From Deltaproteobacteria bacterium (GTDB lineage: Bacteria; Desulfobacterota; Syntrophorhabdia; Syntrophorhabdales; Syntrophorhabdaceae): a stretch of DNA of 64,000 bases. Of this stretch, positions 46,617 through 57,155 are shown in pieces. Location: positions 1-64,000 of the forward strand of contig JAKLET010000024.1 of assembly GCA_022711595.1 (NCBI GenBank). Reading direction: 5' to 3'. Each line of letters starts with the position of its first letter. The first letter of the stretch is position 1. Below the pieces are notes generated by a model. That model saw only the letters and a program-made list of their open reading frames with translations. It ran no database searches and was not told where the DNA came from. The translations under genes were made by a program, and so were the position numbers.

Positions 46617-47933
46617 ATGAAGAAACCGACGGTGCTTGCCATCAACCCCTACATATATGATTTCGCGGCGTACAGTTTCTGGTCAAGCCCGCTGGGGCTT
46701 TTGTACCTGGCAGGCATTCTCGGACGCAACGGTTTTCATGTAGACCTCATAGACTGCATGACCGTCAGGGAGGACAAAAGAAAAAAAGACGGACGGGCGC
46801 CTTTTGTGAAGCAAAAAGTGGTCAGGCCCGATGCATTCAAGGGTGTTCGCAAGAACCTGAGAAGGTACGGGATGTCGCCGGAGGAGCTCAGGGGTGAGCT
46901 GGCGGGACTCGACAGGCCCGATCTCGTACTTGTTACATCTATTATGACCTACTGGTATGCCGGCGCCAGGGAGGTGATCGATACAGTGCGGGAGATGTTC
47001 CCGGAATCGAAGATAATAGCCGGAGGGATATACCCGACACTCTGTTATGAAGAAGCGCTGCGAGTGTTCGCAAAGGCCGACCTTGTGGTGAGGTCAGGCG
47101 AGCTCGAGCTTTTCTACCGGTTCATCGAAGAGGCCTTCATGGTAAAACTTGCCTCCAGACCCCTGATGGATGACCTTGACATTCTTCCCTATCCGGCCTA
47201 CGATCTCTACCCGGATATCCCCTTTGTCCCTCTGCTCACTTCCCTGGGGTGCGCATTCAAATGTACCTATTGCGCCACCCCTTACATGTACCCGAAGATC
47301 ACGCGGCGCCACCCCCGGGGCGTGGCTGAAGAGATCCGGCACTGGCACGGCCTCGGGGTCGGAAGATTTGTCATCTATGACGACAGTTTTCTCTATAATA
47401 GTAATTGTTATGCCAGGCCCCTGCTTTCCGAGGTGGCCAGACTGTCTCCCCCGGTGGATATCTACAACCCGAATGCCGTGAATGCCGCATTTGTTGATGA
47501 CGATCTTGCCGGTCTGCTCATGCGCTCAGGTTTCCGGGAGGTGCGCATCGGCCTTGAGACCGTCAGTCCCTCCGCGCAGAAGGATATGGGGGGCAAAGTG
47601 ACAAACGCTGTCTTCGAAAGGGCGGTTGGGGCCTTGAAGCGTGCCGGTTACAGGAAAGAGCAGTTGAGCGCCTATATCCTGGCGGGTCTTCCAGGACAGC
47701 GCTGGGAGGAAGTGAAGCAGGCCATAGATTACCTGAAGGCCCTGGGCGTGATGCCATATATTGCGGAATACACACCCATACCGCACACACCAATGTTCGA
47801 AAAATTCAAGGATACCGCGAGATTTCCCGTTGCGGAGGACGCGATCTACCAGAACAACGCCCTGTTCCCCTTCGCATGGGAGGGTTTTACCGAAGAGGAC
47901 CTGAACTTTTTAAAAAGATACGCAAAAGAATAG
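46617..47933 (+). CDS. B12-binding radical SAM protein
   Basis: 438 residues from ATG 46617. The first about 190 residues form a Rossmann-like cobalamin-binding domain (ILGRNGFHVDLIDC, KIIAGGIYPTLCYEEALRVF); the radical SAM domain follows with the cluster motif CAFKCTYC (CxxxCxxC) after SLG. Known relatives are methyltransferases and ring-modifying enzymes. It is translated right after the rhomboid gene, so a joint role in membrane protein or lipid modification is possible but unproven. Confidence 0.88.
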   Translation: MKKPTVLAINPYIYDFAAYSFWSSPLGLLYLAGILGRNGFHVDLIDCMTVREDKRKKDGRAPFVKQKVVRPDAFKGVRKNLRRYGMSPEELRGELAGLDRPDLVLVTSIMTYWYAGAREVIDTVREMFPESKIIAGGIYPTLCYEEALRVFAKADLVVRSGELELFYRFIEEAFMVKLASRPLMDDLDILPYPAYDLYPDIPFVPLLTSLGCAFKCTYCATPYMYPKITRRHPRGVAEEIRHWHGLGVGRFVIYDDSFLYNSNCYARPLLSEVARLSPPVDIYNPNAVNAAFVDDDLAGLLMRSGFREVRIGLETVSPSAQKDMGGKVTNAVFERAVGALKRAGYRKEQLSAYILAGLPGQRWEEVKQAIDYLKALGVMPYIAEYTPIPHTPMFEKFKDTARFPVAEDAIYQNNALFPFAWEGFTEEDLNFLKRYAKE

Positions 47934-47946
47934 TTCTGAATTCGCA

Positions 47947-47994
47947 AAGCGTGAAGTGTAAGGCGTCAGGTGTAACACCTTACTCTTTACGCTT
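47947..47994. terminator. Bidirectional hairpin between convergent genes
   Basis: AAGCGTGAAGTGTAAGG (47947-47963) pairs with CCTTACTCTTTACGCTT (47978-47994) with one wobble and one mismatch. It lies between the plus radical SAM gene and the minus PilZ gene and shares words with other repeat tracts in this window. Confidence 0.55.
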
Positions 47995-48012
47995 TACGGG
48001 CTTACGGTTCTT

Positions 48013-48495
48013 TTAGGACAGGTATTGGTGCAGTTTCTGATAGCTCGGGAAGTCGCCGTCAACGAAGTCCGCACCCAGTTCCTTGGTGGTATCGCCGCCT
48101 TCAATGATGCGCTTGATGGTGCATTTCATCTTTATCGGGGTCTTTTCATTTGGTATGGTGAAGATGGTGTCGAACTCTCCCTCGTTGCTGGCGTCGTAGT
48201 TCTGCGGGATGGATATCCGCAAGCCGCTCAGCGAGATATCGATGACGATCCCTGTCTGGAGGGACGAATCCTGGGTGTCGCGCTTGTATATGAATGCGGG
48301 GAGAGAAACCTCTTTTCTGCGGTGACGCCGCCGCTCGCGCTTTATCCCCTTCATGTCCATCGTGTCTTTCACGTGATTGTAAAGAATGTTCTCGATGATA
48401 GACGAAAGCGATCTTCTTTCGCCGTCAGCTATTCTTTCCAGAGATTGTCTAAGCTCGTCGTTGGTACGAAAGCATATCGTTACATCTTTTTTCAT
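48013..48495 (-). CDS. Ribbon-helix-helix plus PilZ domain fusion
   Basis: 160 residues. Residues 1-42 (DVTICFRTNDELRQSLERIA, then SLSSIIENIL) fit a CopG/Arc-type ribbon-helix-helix DNA-binding domain. Residues 55-160 form a PilZ domain with an arginine-rich RRRHRR stretch (RxxxR, Arg56/Arg60) and DISLSG (DxSxxG, Asp86-Gly91). This suggests a DNA-binding protein controlled by c-di-GMP. Divergent from galE and the polysaccharide genes, a possible target. Confidence 0.82.
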   Translation of the reverse strand: MKKDVTICFRTNDELRQSLERIADGERRSLSSIIENILYNHVKDTMDMKGIKRERRRHRRKEVSLPAFIYKRDTQDSSLQTGIVIDISLSGLRISIPQNYDASNEGEFDTIFTIPNEKTPIKMKCTIKRIIEGGDTTKELGADFVDGDFPSYQKLHQYLS

Positions 48496-49804
<1,309 letters not shown>

Positions 49805-49817
49805 GTGGCTTTCATCT

Positions 49818-50384
49818 ATGAGGACCATTGGGGCCGCACTGCTTGTCGTATTGATATTTGCCGTGCTTGCCTTCCTTTCCCCGAAATATCTGTTTTATGC
49901 CGATGTGCCGCAGAAGTCCGATGCCATCGTGCTTTTTCTCGGCAATGAGTTCAAAGAGCGTAAAAGCGAAACGATCAAGCTCATGGAGGAGGGGTACGCA
50001 TCCTATTTTGTTATACCCGCCTACGGCAGGATAGTTGAAACACAGCACCACGAAGCAGCATCGAAAAGAGCCGTGGCATCAAGGCCATCCAGATACCCGG
50101 GCGCCTACGAGGACACCCATGTGGAGATCATCGAGGCGAAGAGGCTCATGGACAGCAAGGGACTTAAATCTGCCATATTCGTCAGTTCTCCTTACCATAT
50201 GAGGCGCATAAAGATCATTGCCGACAGTGTCTTTCCGAAGGAAACCTACCGGACCTTATTTGTCCCCACAAGATTTGAAAAAAAGGGAAGCGGTCTGTGG
50301 TTCAGGAACGAGCAGGAAACGAAAAAGGTTTTGAGCGAATACGGCAAGATAGCATGGTTCATGATCTATTCCCGGGTGATGTGA
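49818..50384 (+). CDS. YdcF/DUF218-like membrane-anchored protein
   Basis: 188 residues from ATG 49818, preceded by AGGTGG. One N-terminal membrane helix (TIGAALLVVLIFAVLAFL), then a Rossmann-like DUF218 domain (SDAIVLFLGNEFKERK, FVSSPYHMRRIKIIAD). DUF218 proteins such as SanA and ElyC act in envelope polysaccharide and vancomycin-related barrier functions, but the reaction is unknown. Lies between galE and gmd. Confidence 0.85.
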   Translation: MRTIGAALLVVLIFAVLAFLSPKYLFYADVPQKSDAIVLFLGNEFKERKSETIKLMEEGYASYFVIPAYGRIVETQHHEAASKRAVASRPSRYPGAYEDTHVEIIEAKRLMDSKGLKSAIFVSSPYHMRRIKIIADSVFPKETYRTLFVPTRFEKKGSGLWFRNEQETKKVLSEYGKIAWFMIYSRVM

Positions 50385-50518
50385 ATAATAATACAGTTTC
50401 ATGGTTTCAAAAAAGCCCGAATGTTTGCGAGCCCCTTTGGAAAAAGACTGTTTTAACCTTGAACTTGGGGCCTTGAACGTGGAACAATCTTAATATCCGG
50501 TTTGCGAAAGGAGATTGC

Positions 50519-51673
50519 ATGAAAAGGGCGATGATAACGGGAATTACCGGTCAGGACGGTTCCTACCTTGCCGAGTTCCTCCTTGACAAGGGCTACGAGG
50601 TCCACGGCATCATACGCAGGGCAAGCACCTTCAATACGGGAAGGATAGACCACATCTATGCCGATCCCCATCACGGCGGGACTAGGCTTTTGCTCCATTA
50701 CGGCGACCTGTCCGATTCGGGCCAGGTAACGGACCTCATATACAACATCAAGCCGGAAGAGGTCTACCACCTGGGCGCCCAGAGCCACGTCCGGGTGAGC
50801 TTTGATATGCCCGAGTATACCGGGGACGTGACCGGTCTGGGGACGACGCGCATCCTTGAGGCCATACGCCGCAGCTCCATCAGGGCAAAATTCTATCAGG
50901 CCTCGTCATCGGAGCTTTTCGGTGCATCGCCTCCGCCCCAGAATGAAAGGACCCCGTTTTATCCGAGAAGCCCTTACGCGGCAGCCAAGATATATGCTTA
51001 CTGGATGACTGTCAATTACCGTGAAGGCTACGGGCTCTTTGCCTGCAACGGTATTCTTTTCAATCACGAATCACCGCGGCGCGGCGAAACCTTCGTGTCC
51101 CGCAAGATTACCCGCGCCCTGGCGAACATCCTCTCGGGAAACCAGAAAAAGCTCTTCCTGGGCAACATGGACTCCAGGAGGGACTGGGGATTCTCGCCGG
51201 AATACGTGGAGATGATGTGGCTCATGCTGCAGCAGGACAAGGCCGACGACTATGCGGTCGGGACAGGGGAGAGCTATTCTGTCCGGGACATGGTGGAAGC
51301 GGCGTTTTCCTATGCCGGGATCGATATAGAATGGAAGGGCAAGGGCGTAAGCGAAAAGGGCATCATTCGTTCCATCGCCGCCGATGGCGGCAGCGGGCTC
51401 AAGGCTGGCGATACCATAATTGAAATAGACCGAAGGTACTTTCGTCCCACAGAAGTGGACCACCTGCTTGCGGACATATCGAAGGCCAGGGAAAAGCTCG
51501 GCTGGCAACCACGCATTACCTTCGCGGAACTTGTCAAGACGATGGTGGACTATGATCTGAAGATGGTGGGTATCGAACCGCCCGGCGAAGGGATAAAGGC
51601 CTGCCTGTCAAAGGGTTTTTGTTACACGGACCATTCGTTTGCCTTTTTTGAGAAGATAAGCGAAGGACAGTAA
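50519..51673 (+). CDS. gmd: GDP-mannose 4,6-dehydratase
   Basis: Converts GDP-mannose to the 4-keto-6-deoxy intermediate. 384 residues. NADP motif [23 protein letters not shown] with catalytic Thr/Ser-Glu region, and [11 protein letters not shown] for YxxxK. Late block [13 protein letters not shown] is typical. A short extra segment (about 280-300) and a C-terminal tail of about 30 residues extend the usual length. Its product is used by the next gene. Confidence 0.93.
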   Translation: MKRAMITGITGQDGSYLAEFLLDKGYEVHGIIRRASTFNTGRIDHIYADPHHGGTRLLLHYGDLSDSGQVTDLIYNIKPEEVYHLGAQSHVRVSFDMPEYTGDVTGLGTTRILEAIRRSSIRAKFYQASSSELFGASPPPQNERTPFYPRSPYAAAKIYAYWMTVNYREGYGLFACNGILFNHESPRRGETFVSRKITRALANILSGNQKKLFLGNMDSRRDWGFSPEYVEMMWLMLQQDKADDYAVGTGESYSVRDMVEAAFSYAGIDIEWKGKGVSEKGIIRSIAADGGSGLKAGDTIIEIDRRYFRPTEVDHLLADISKAREKLGWQPRITFAELVKTMVDYDLKMVGIEPPGEGIKACLSKGFCYTDHSFAFFEKISEGQ

Positions 51674-51680
51674 AAAAATG

Positions 51681-51718
51681 GTTTGAGCCGTTCCAGCCGT
51701 TCGAACGGTTTGAGCGTG
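51681..51718. repeat. Short-period intergenic repeat (GTTTGAG/GTTCGAACG words)
   Basis: Between gmd and the fucose synthase gene. Repeats of GTTTGAGC, CCGTTC and CGAACGG at roughly 9-bp spacing; the same words occur near 58 kb. Confidence 0.6.
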
Positions 51719-51743
51719 AAAAAAGAGACGAAAAAGGAAAAGG

Positions 51744-52850
51744 ATGAAAGGGAAGAAGGTCATGGACATCCACGATCTGACCATGAAGCGGATAACCGTC
51801 ACCGGGGGGAAGGGTTTTCTCGGTGGTCACCTTATTGAGGCGCTCAAGGCAAGGGGATACCGGCGTGTGAGCATAGCCGATCTGCCTGAGTATGATCTGG
51901 TCAATGCGGACGACATCCGGCGGATGTATGAAACACAAAAGCCGCATATAGTGATCCACCTCGCCGCAAAGGTAGGCGGCATAGGATACAATCAGCAGAA
52001 CCCGGCAACGCTTTTCTATGAGAACGCCCTGATGGGTACACAGCTCATACACGAAGGCCATATGAGGAAGATAGACAAGTTTGTTGCCCTGGGGACGATC
52101 TGCGCTTATCCGAAGTTCACCCCCGTACCGTTCAGGGAAGACCATATCTGGGACGGTTACCCGGAAGAGACGAACGCCCCCTACGGCCTCGCAAAGAAGA
52201 TGATGCTCGTCCAATCCCAGGCCTACCGGACCCAGTACGGCTTCAACTCGATCTTTCTCCTTCCGGTCAACCTTTACGGTCCAGGCGACAATTTCGATTT
52301 CGCCTCGTCGCACGTCATCCCGGCGCTCATCCGCAAACTGCACCTTGGCAACCTTCTTTTGCGGGGCGATCACAAAGGGATACTGAGCGATCTTGCCAGG
52401 TTCGGCAGCGGTTTTCCCTCTGCCCGCAGAACGGGTGTCAGGACCATCGAAAAACACCTTGCCTCTTTTGGCATCGGTGTCGCGGGAGGCCCGGGCGCGC
52501 GCGATGTCGTTGTCGAGATATGGGGCAGCGGCAAAGCGACACGGGAATTCTTCTATGCCGGTGACGCGGCCGGCGCCATTGTCATGGCGATGGAACGCTA
52601 CAACAGCAGCGAGCCCGTCAATATCGGCGCGGGATTCGAGATATCCATAAAAGAGCTTGTCCGGCTGCTCGCAGACCTTATGGGGTTTAAAGGCAGGATC
52701 GCCTGGAACAAAGACAAGCCCGACGGACAGCCAAGGCGCATGCTGGACACAAGGCGCGCGAAGAAAGAGTTCGGCTTCAAGGCCGGCACATCTTTCCGTG
52801 ACGGCCTGAAGAAGACCATCGAGTGGTACCTTAAAGAAAGCAGGAGATAA
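51744..52850 (+). CDS. fcl: GDP-L-fucose synthase family (Fcl/WcaG) with an insertion
   Basis: Epimerase-reductase that completes GDP-fucose from the Gmd product. 368 residues, longer than the usual about 310-320. The N-terminal NADP motif is [11 protein letters not shown], and PYGLAKKMM holds YxxxK. About 50 extra residues (201-252, glycine- and arginine-rich) sit between RKLHLGN and [20 protein letters not shown]. Reading frame and flanking motifs are intact, so this is an insert and not a frameshift. Confidence 0.9.
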   Translation: MKGKKVMDIHDLTMKRITVTGGKGFLGGHLIEALKARGYRRVSIADLPEYDLVNADDIRRMYETQKPHIVIHLAAKVGGIGYNQQNPATLFYENALMGTQLIHEGHMRKIDKFVALGTICAYPKFTPVPFREDHIWDGYPEETNAPYGLAKKMMLVQSQAYRTQYGFNSIFLLPVNLYGPGDNFDFASSHVIPALIRKLHLGNLLLRGDHKGILSDLARFGSGFPSARRTGVRTIEKHLASFGIGVAGGPGARDVVVEIWGSGKATREFFYAGDAAGAIVMAMERYNSSEPVNIGAGFEISIKELVRLLADLMGFKGRIAWNKDKPDGQPRRMLDTRRAKKEFGFKAGTSFRDGLKKTIEWYLKESRR

Positions 52851-52959
52851 GGAACAGATCTGCCTTGTTTCTCAGGTTTCTATGGAACTGTTTTTCCTTG
52901 ACCGTTTTTCCCCTCTCGGATAAGATATCGAGACCAATCGGGTAAATTTGAAGGTGAAC

Positions 52960-53418
52960 ATGAAACAAAGATCTTTTGATTATGATGAAGAGATCCTGAC
53001 CCAGATCAATGCGCGCATAAAAAAGGGCGCCGCGGAACCCGGCGAGCAGGCCCAGGAAGATATTAACGAAGTCATAAAAAGGACAAGCGGCGCCATCATA
53101 GAGGTCAACAAGGAGCTTGGCAGCGGTTTCCCGGACAAGGTATATGAGAACGCGCTCATCCTGGAGCTGAGAAAACAGGGATTAAGGGGCAGGAACCATG
53201 TGCCGGTGAAGGTAAAATATAAAGGTGTGGGTGTCGGCGAGTATTTTGCGGATGTCATCGTCGAAGACCAGATCGTGATCGATATCATGACCGTCGAAGC
53301 AATACAAAAATCGCATGAAGTGGAACTCATCAATATACTCAAGGCAACGAACTACAAGATCGGGCTTATCGTGAACTTTGCCAACCAGAAAGCAGAAATT
53401 CGAAGGATAGTGGTATAA
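52960..53418 (+). CDS. GxxExxY-family protein
   Basis: 152 residues from ATG 52960, preceded by AAGGTG. The core (GAIIEVNKELGSGFPDKVYENALILEL) matches the GxxExxY family, but the signature itself reads GFPDKVY (Asp for Glu), and the strand that normally reads VIVELKAV reads IVIDIMTV. The N-terminal 45 residues are a charged extension. The fold is nuclease-like (PD-(D/E)xK type, general knowledge), but the changed acidic and Lys positions argue for an inactive member. Often found in polysaccharide islands, as here. Confidence 0.8.
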   Translation: MKQRSFDYDEEILTQINARIKKGAAEPGEQAQEDINEVIKRTSGAIIEVNKELGSGFPDKVYENALILELRKQGLRGRNHVPVKVKYKGVGVGEYFADVIVEDQIVIDIMTVEAIQKSHEVELINILKATNYKIGLIVNFANQKAEIRRIVV

Positions 53419-53466
53419 ACGGGAAAGACAAAAGCCGTAACCCGGAAACAGCGGGGAGCCCTATTT

Positions 53467-54816
53467 ATGTCCCGAACCCTTATAAAAAAGATCTATGAAA
53501 GATCGGCGAAAATAGGCGTCATCGGCCTGGGGTATGTGGGCCTGCCGCTTGCCATCGAGTTTTTCAAGGGTGGGTTCGATGTGACCGGGTTCGATGTGGA
53601 TGAAAAAAAGGTACGGTCTCTCGAAAAGGGCGAAAGCTACATCAGGCACGTGGACATCTCGCCGATCATCTCGGGCCAGGCGGGCAAAAGAGGGCCAAAA
53701 AAGGATGAAAAAAAGGCAAAAAGCACAATAAATGGTTCTTTCAGTGCGACGATCGACTTTTCTCTCCTCGGTGAAATGGATTGTGTCATAATATGTGTGC
53801 CCACACCCCTCAATAAGCATCGCGAACCCGACCTTTCCTGTGTCATGGACACGGCAAGGACCATAGAGAAGTACCTGAAAAAGGGGCAGCTCATAGTTCT
53901 CGAATCCACCACATATCCCGGCACCACCGACGAGGACGTGAGGGGGGTCCTCGAAAAAGGAGGCTTCAAGGCCGGCAGGGACTTTTGCCTGGCCTTTTCC
54001 CCGGAACGCGAGGATCCGAGCAACAAGGATTACCGCATAGGCACCATCCCGAAGCTGGTCGGCGGATATACCAGGAAATGCCTTCTTACGGCTCAGGCGC
54101 TCTACGGAACTATCGTCGTCGGGACGGTCCCCGTTTCTTCGACGCGCGTGGCCGAGGCGGCAAAGCTCATCGAAAACATCTACCGAAGCGTCAACATTGC
54201 ACTGATCAATGAACTGAAAGTTCTCTTTGACAGGATGGGGATAGACATATGGGAGGCCATCGAGGCGGCCAGTACGAAGCCTTTCGGATTTCAGGCCTTC
54301 TACCCGGGACCGGGCCTCGGCGGGCACTGCATACCCGTAGACCCCTTTTACCTTGCCTGGAAGGCAAAAAAGTACGGTTTCTCCACGCGTTTAATCGAGC
54401 TTGCAGGTGAGATAAACACCTTAATGCCCGATTACGTGGTGTCGAAGGTTGCCGCGGTGCTCAATAACGCAAAAAAACACGTAAAAGGCGCAAAAATACT
54501 CCTTCTTGGCCTGTCTTATAAGGCAAACATAGACGACGACAGGCAATCACCGGCGTACCGGCTCATGAAAAAACTGGAGGACATGGGGGCCAGGGTCTCG
54601 TACAACGACCCCCACATACCCGTTGTCGGGCTGACCCGTGAATTTCCTCAGTTCGCTGGCAGAAAGTCCGTGAAGGTCACCGGGAAATATGATCTGATCC
54701 TGGTTGTTACCGCGCATGACGAATATTCGAAGATGGACCTTACGAAATTCGGCATACCCATCGTCGACACACGAAACCTTGTTAAAAAGAAAAGCAGATT
54801 TGTCCATAAGGCCTGA
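53467..54816 (+). CDS. UDP-N-acetyl hexosamine (or UDP-glucose-type) 6-dehydrogenase
   Basis: Two-step NAD-dependent oxidation of a UDP-sugar to the uronic acid. 449 residues; NAD motif GVIGLGYVGLPLA, catalytic Cys in GPGLGGHCIPVDPFYL, and the helix LIENIYRSVNIALINE. The signature is of the WecC/WbpA/VipA group (UDP-GlcNAc or UDP-ManNAc) rather than plain Ugd. An extra Lys-rich insertion is present near 75-90. Confidence 0.9.
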   Translation: MSRTLIKKIYERSAKIGVIGLGYVGLPLAIEFFKGGFDVTGFDVDEKKVRSLEKGESYIRHVDISPIISGQAGKRGPKKDEKKAKSTINGSFSATIDFSLLGEMDCVIICVPTPLNKHREPDLSCVMDTARTIEKYLKKGQLIVLESTTYPGTTDEDVRGVLEKGGFKAGRDFCLAFSPEREDPSNKDYRIGTIPKLVGGYTRKCLLTAQALYGTIVVGTVPVSSTRVAEAAKLIENIYRSVNIALINELKVLFDRMGIDIWEAIEAASTKPFGFQAFYPGPGLGGHCIPVDPFYLAWKAKKYGFSTRLIELAGEINTLMPDYVVSKVAAVLNNAKKHVKGAKILLLGLSYKANIDDDRQSPAYRLMKKLEDMGARVSYNDPHIPVVGLTREFPQFAGRKSVKVTGKYDLILVVTAHDEYSKMDLTKFGIPIVDTRNLVKKKSRFVHKA

Positions 54817-54856
54817 AAAAAAAGTCCTTTCGGCCACGCCCGCAGATCATGCCGCA

Positions 54857-55762
54857 TCACTCACATGTGAGGTCCCTGGTCAATTCAGCTCCGGTACGGA
54901 TGATCCCGACGGTAACGCCGTTGTATCCTCCGCCCTGTTTGCGGGATACCCGGAGCGATACAGGGACGCTGTGGCTTTTTTCTTTCGGTGCCAGATCATT
55001 GGTTTTGCTCCCGTCATCGAAGACCGCCCGTTTTGGCCAGAAGATCAGGGAGGTGGTGTCGAAACGTGAATTTTTACTGAGCGCTTCGAGTTTGTCCTCA
55101 CCCGGAACACTGACGGTAAATGTGATGGTGGCCAGATAAAAAGCGTACGGCCTGGTTTCAAAACCGGACTCATCTATCTTCCACCCCTTCTTCTTATCGG
55201 CCTCGCTTATTTTCTCCCTTCTCGCCTCGATCTTCCACGCCTTGCTGACCTCTTCCCATGACATTTTCCCCTGTTCCATGTATTTTTGGGGCTCGCCTGT
55301 TTCCAGCAGGCGGTCCTTAAATCCTATGGTGTTGGCCGGGTAACCTTCAGGGGTAAGCAGCCTGCGCACGTCTGTACCTTCAATGCGCTGTGTCCAGACA
55401 TTCCCGGTTTCCTGTGATATGCTGCTGCCGATGAGCCTGGCCTCCACGCCGCCGCCCTCCCAATCGTTTTGGGCAAGGCCGTATTCGACATTCAGGCTGG
55501 AAGCGCTGTCAGTGCTGTGGATGAAAGGAAGCATGGCGGTCAACGTAAGGGTGCGGCTGCTTCCGGGAGCGATGGTGCACATGGGTTTGTTCGCGTCTGA
55601 CTGAACAGGGCAGTCTTTTCCTTCCTCGAGGCATCTTTTCATCTGCTCGGGGGTAGGTTTTCCGGCCTGTTCTTTATCAGACGAACCGGAGGAACATCCG
55701 AACAATAAACAAGCGGCAGCAAAAACCGCCAAAAAGAGAACACCATACCTGCGAATTTGCAT
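54857..55762 (-). CDS. Exported lipoprotein, unknown function
   Basis: 301 residues from ATG 55762, which follows GGGGAGG by eight bases; a longer frame from 55831 is not supported. Signal peptide with lipobox LLFGC (Cys23), then a linker with cysteines (RCLEEGKDCP). The mature part is beta-rich (TFTVSVPGED, FDTTSLIFWP). Convergent with the UDP-sugar dehydrogenase, so not part of its operon. No family recognised. Confidence 0.72.
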   Translation of the reverse strand: MQIRRYGVLFLAVFAAACLLFGCSSGSSDKEQAGKPTPEQMKRCLEEGKDCPVQSDANKPMCTIAPGSSRTLTLTAMLPFIHSTDSASSLNVEYGLAQNDWEGGGVEARLIGSSISQETGNVWTQRIEGTDVRRLLTPEGYPANTIGFKDRLLETGEPQKYMEQGKMSWEEVSKAWKIEARREKISEADKKKGWKIDESGFETRPYAFYLATITFTVSVPGEDKLEALSKNSRFDTTSLIFWPKRAVFDDGSKTNDLAPKEKSHSVPVSLRVSRKQGGGYNGVTVGIIRTGAELTRDLTCE

Positions 55763-55801
55763 ATCATGAACCTCCCCGGTTTTTATTTTTTTCGATGACA
55801 A

Positions 55802-55831
55802 ATTATACGCAGCGTGTATGCCGTTTGACAA
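55802..55831 (-). promoter_or_regulatory. Promoter of the lipoprotein gene at 55,762
   Basis: Minus strand TTGTCA (55826-55831), 18-bp spacer, perfect TATAAT (55802-55807), about 40 bases before the start. Confidence 0.65.
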
Positions 55832-55853
55832 GTATACACCTTTTTGTTATATA
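55825..55853 (+). promoter_or_regulatory. Divergent promoter sharing the -35 region
   Basis: Plus strand TTGACA (55825-55830), 17-bp spacer, TATATA (55848-55853). The two -35 boxes overlap in opposite directions; the next plus gene starts at 56042. Confidence 0.45.
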
Positions 55854-56041
55854 GTCTTCCTTTAGAAACCGTGGACGATCGGCCCTTGCTGAACCGGGGC
55901 GCACGCTTGTCCACGCGCTCGAACCCATACGCGGGTGGCCGAAAACAACATTGAACATGTTTTAAAGGCCCGCGATGATTACGATGCCAGGATTGCCGCC
56001 GGGCTGTTGGGGTAATGAGAACCAAAAAATAAGGAGAGAAA

Positions 56042-56467
56042 ATGAAAAAACTGTTCCTGCTGGTCGTTTTGTTGTTAATGGCAGCACCCGTGTTGTGCTA
56101 TGCGGGCGGGGAGGGCGGCCCGAGGAAAGCGGCAGAGTCGTTTTTTGCCGGTATGCAGAAGGGGGACATCGACGGCGCATTCGATACATTGTTCACCGGG
56201 TCCCATATCCTGGAAAACAAACCTCAGGTCCTGGAGGAAATGAAAAAAACGACCCAGACGAACCTGTCCTTTTATGGAAAGATGATCGGCAGCGAGCAAC
56301 TCATGGAAGAAACCTACGGAAGCTCAGTGGTGAGACTGGTTTACCTGCTCAAGATGGACAAGCACCCTCTTACCGTGGAATTTTACTTTTATAAGCCGAA
56401 AAACACCTGGTTCATCTCCAATGTGCTGTTCAACGATGATTTTGCATTGTTGAAAAGAAATAAATGA
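56042..56467 (+). CDS. Small exported protein, NTF2-like
   Basis: 141 residues with a signal peptide (LVVLLLMAAPVLCYAG). The mature part (RKAAESFFAGMQKGDIDGAFDTLF, ending VEFYFYKPKNTWFISNVLF) has the NTF2-like/DUF4878 pattern of a periplasmic binding module. Preceded by AAGGAGAG. Its predicted promoter is about 190 bases upstream. Confidence 0.75.
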   Translation: MKKLFLLVVLLLMAAPVLCYAGGEGGPRKAAESFFAGMQKGDIDGAFDTLFTGSHILENKPQVLEEMKKTTQTNLSFYGKMIGSEQLMEETYGSSVVRLVYLLKMDKHPLTVEFYFYKPKNTWFISNVLFNDDFALLKRNK

Positions 56468-56489
56468 CCGGCAAACCCCGTGCAGGGAC

Positions 56490-56519
56490 AGTTCCGGCCG
56501 CGCAATGCGGCCGGGAACT
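56490..56519. terminator. Hairpin between convergent genes
   Basis: AGTTCCGGCCGC (56490-56501) pairs with GCGGCCGGGAACT (56507-56519) with one bulge. It overlaps the stop of the minus gene and may serve both directions; T runs are missing. Confidence 0.45.
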
Positions 56520-57060
56520 AAGGCAGTTTGCCGACAGGTGAATATTCAGCCGAAAAACCGCTGTTCGTGTTTATCCTGAGCTTTCCGTCTTTCAAGAAAT
56601 AAAGCCTGTACTCTATCGGCATGCCGGTCCTGCTGATGGTGCTGAGCACCGTTTCCCCCTCCGGGTTGAATATTCCCTTCATCCTTCCCTGTGAGGGCCT
56701 TCCGTCATGGCCTCTTTCCCAGACAAAGTACATGACCGCCTCCTTTGTCTCCGGGAGGTATCCCGATAAAACAAGATAGGTGACCTGCGACAATTTCTTT
56801 TTAAGCCCTTTTGTAGTGGATGTTCCCTCAAGCTCTCCCCGGTAAATATTTCCCTTCATATCGAGGAGCTCTTTGGGCATTTCCTTCGGGAAATCAAGGT
56901 TCAGCCTTTCCAACGGGACCCGGGGCATATTATTCTCGGGCAGATATATTTTTCCGTCCCTGACCTCCGGCTTTTTCTCATCCCCCGCCGCGCAGGGAAC
57001 GGCGAAGAAACAGAGGCAGGCCAGCAAAACCAGCCCCGATAGCGCGGACGACCTTTTCAT
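56518..57060 (-). CDS. Exported hypothetical protein
   Basis: 180 residues from ATG 57060, preceded by GGAGAGG; a longer frame to 57288 has no ribosome site and no exported start. Signal peptide ALSGLVLLACLCFFAVPCAA. The mature part is beta-rich with an RGELEGTSTTKGLKKKLSQV-type stretch. No family recognised. Last in the minus series leading from the 64-kb edge, after a gap of 95 bp. Confidence 0.68.
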   Translation of the reverse strand: MKRSSALSGLVLLACLCFFAVPCAAGDEKKPEVRDGKIYLPENNMPRVPLERLNLDFPKEMPKELLDMKGNIYRGELEGTSTTKGLKKKLSQVTYLVLSGYLPETKEAVMYFVWERGHDGRPSQGRMKGIFNPEGETVLSTISRTGMPIEYRLYFLKDGKLRINTNSGFSAEYSPVGKLP

Positions 57061-57116
57061 GTGCCCCTCTCCTTGATACCCCTTCCATCGTTTCCTCCCC
57101 GAGCTTCTCCAGTAAG

Positions 57117-57153
57117 AACCAACCAAACAAACCAGAGAAACCAGAGAAACCGG
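57117..57153. repeat. Short-period repeat (AGAAACCAG words)
   Basis: Tandem-like AACCAAACAAACCAGAGAAACC at about 9-bp period between two minus genes. Confidence 0.6.
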
Positions 57154-57155
57154 TT

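Noticed and set aside
50471-50486. Partial parS-like CCTTGAACGTGGAACA
   Set aside because: Left half is degenerate (12 of 16 match) and it is part of a short-period repeat.
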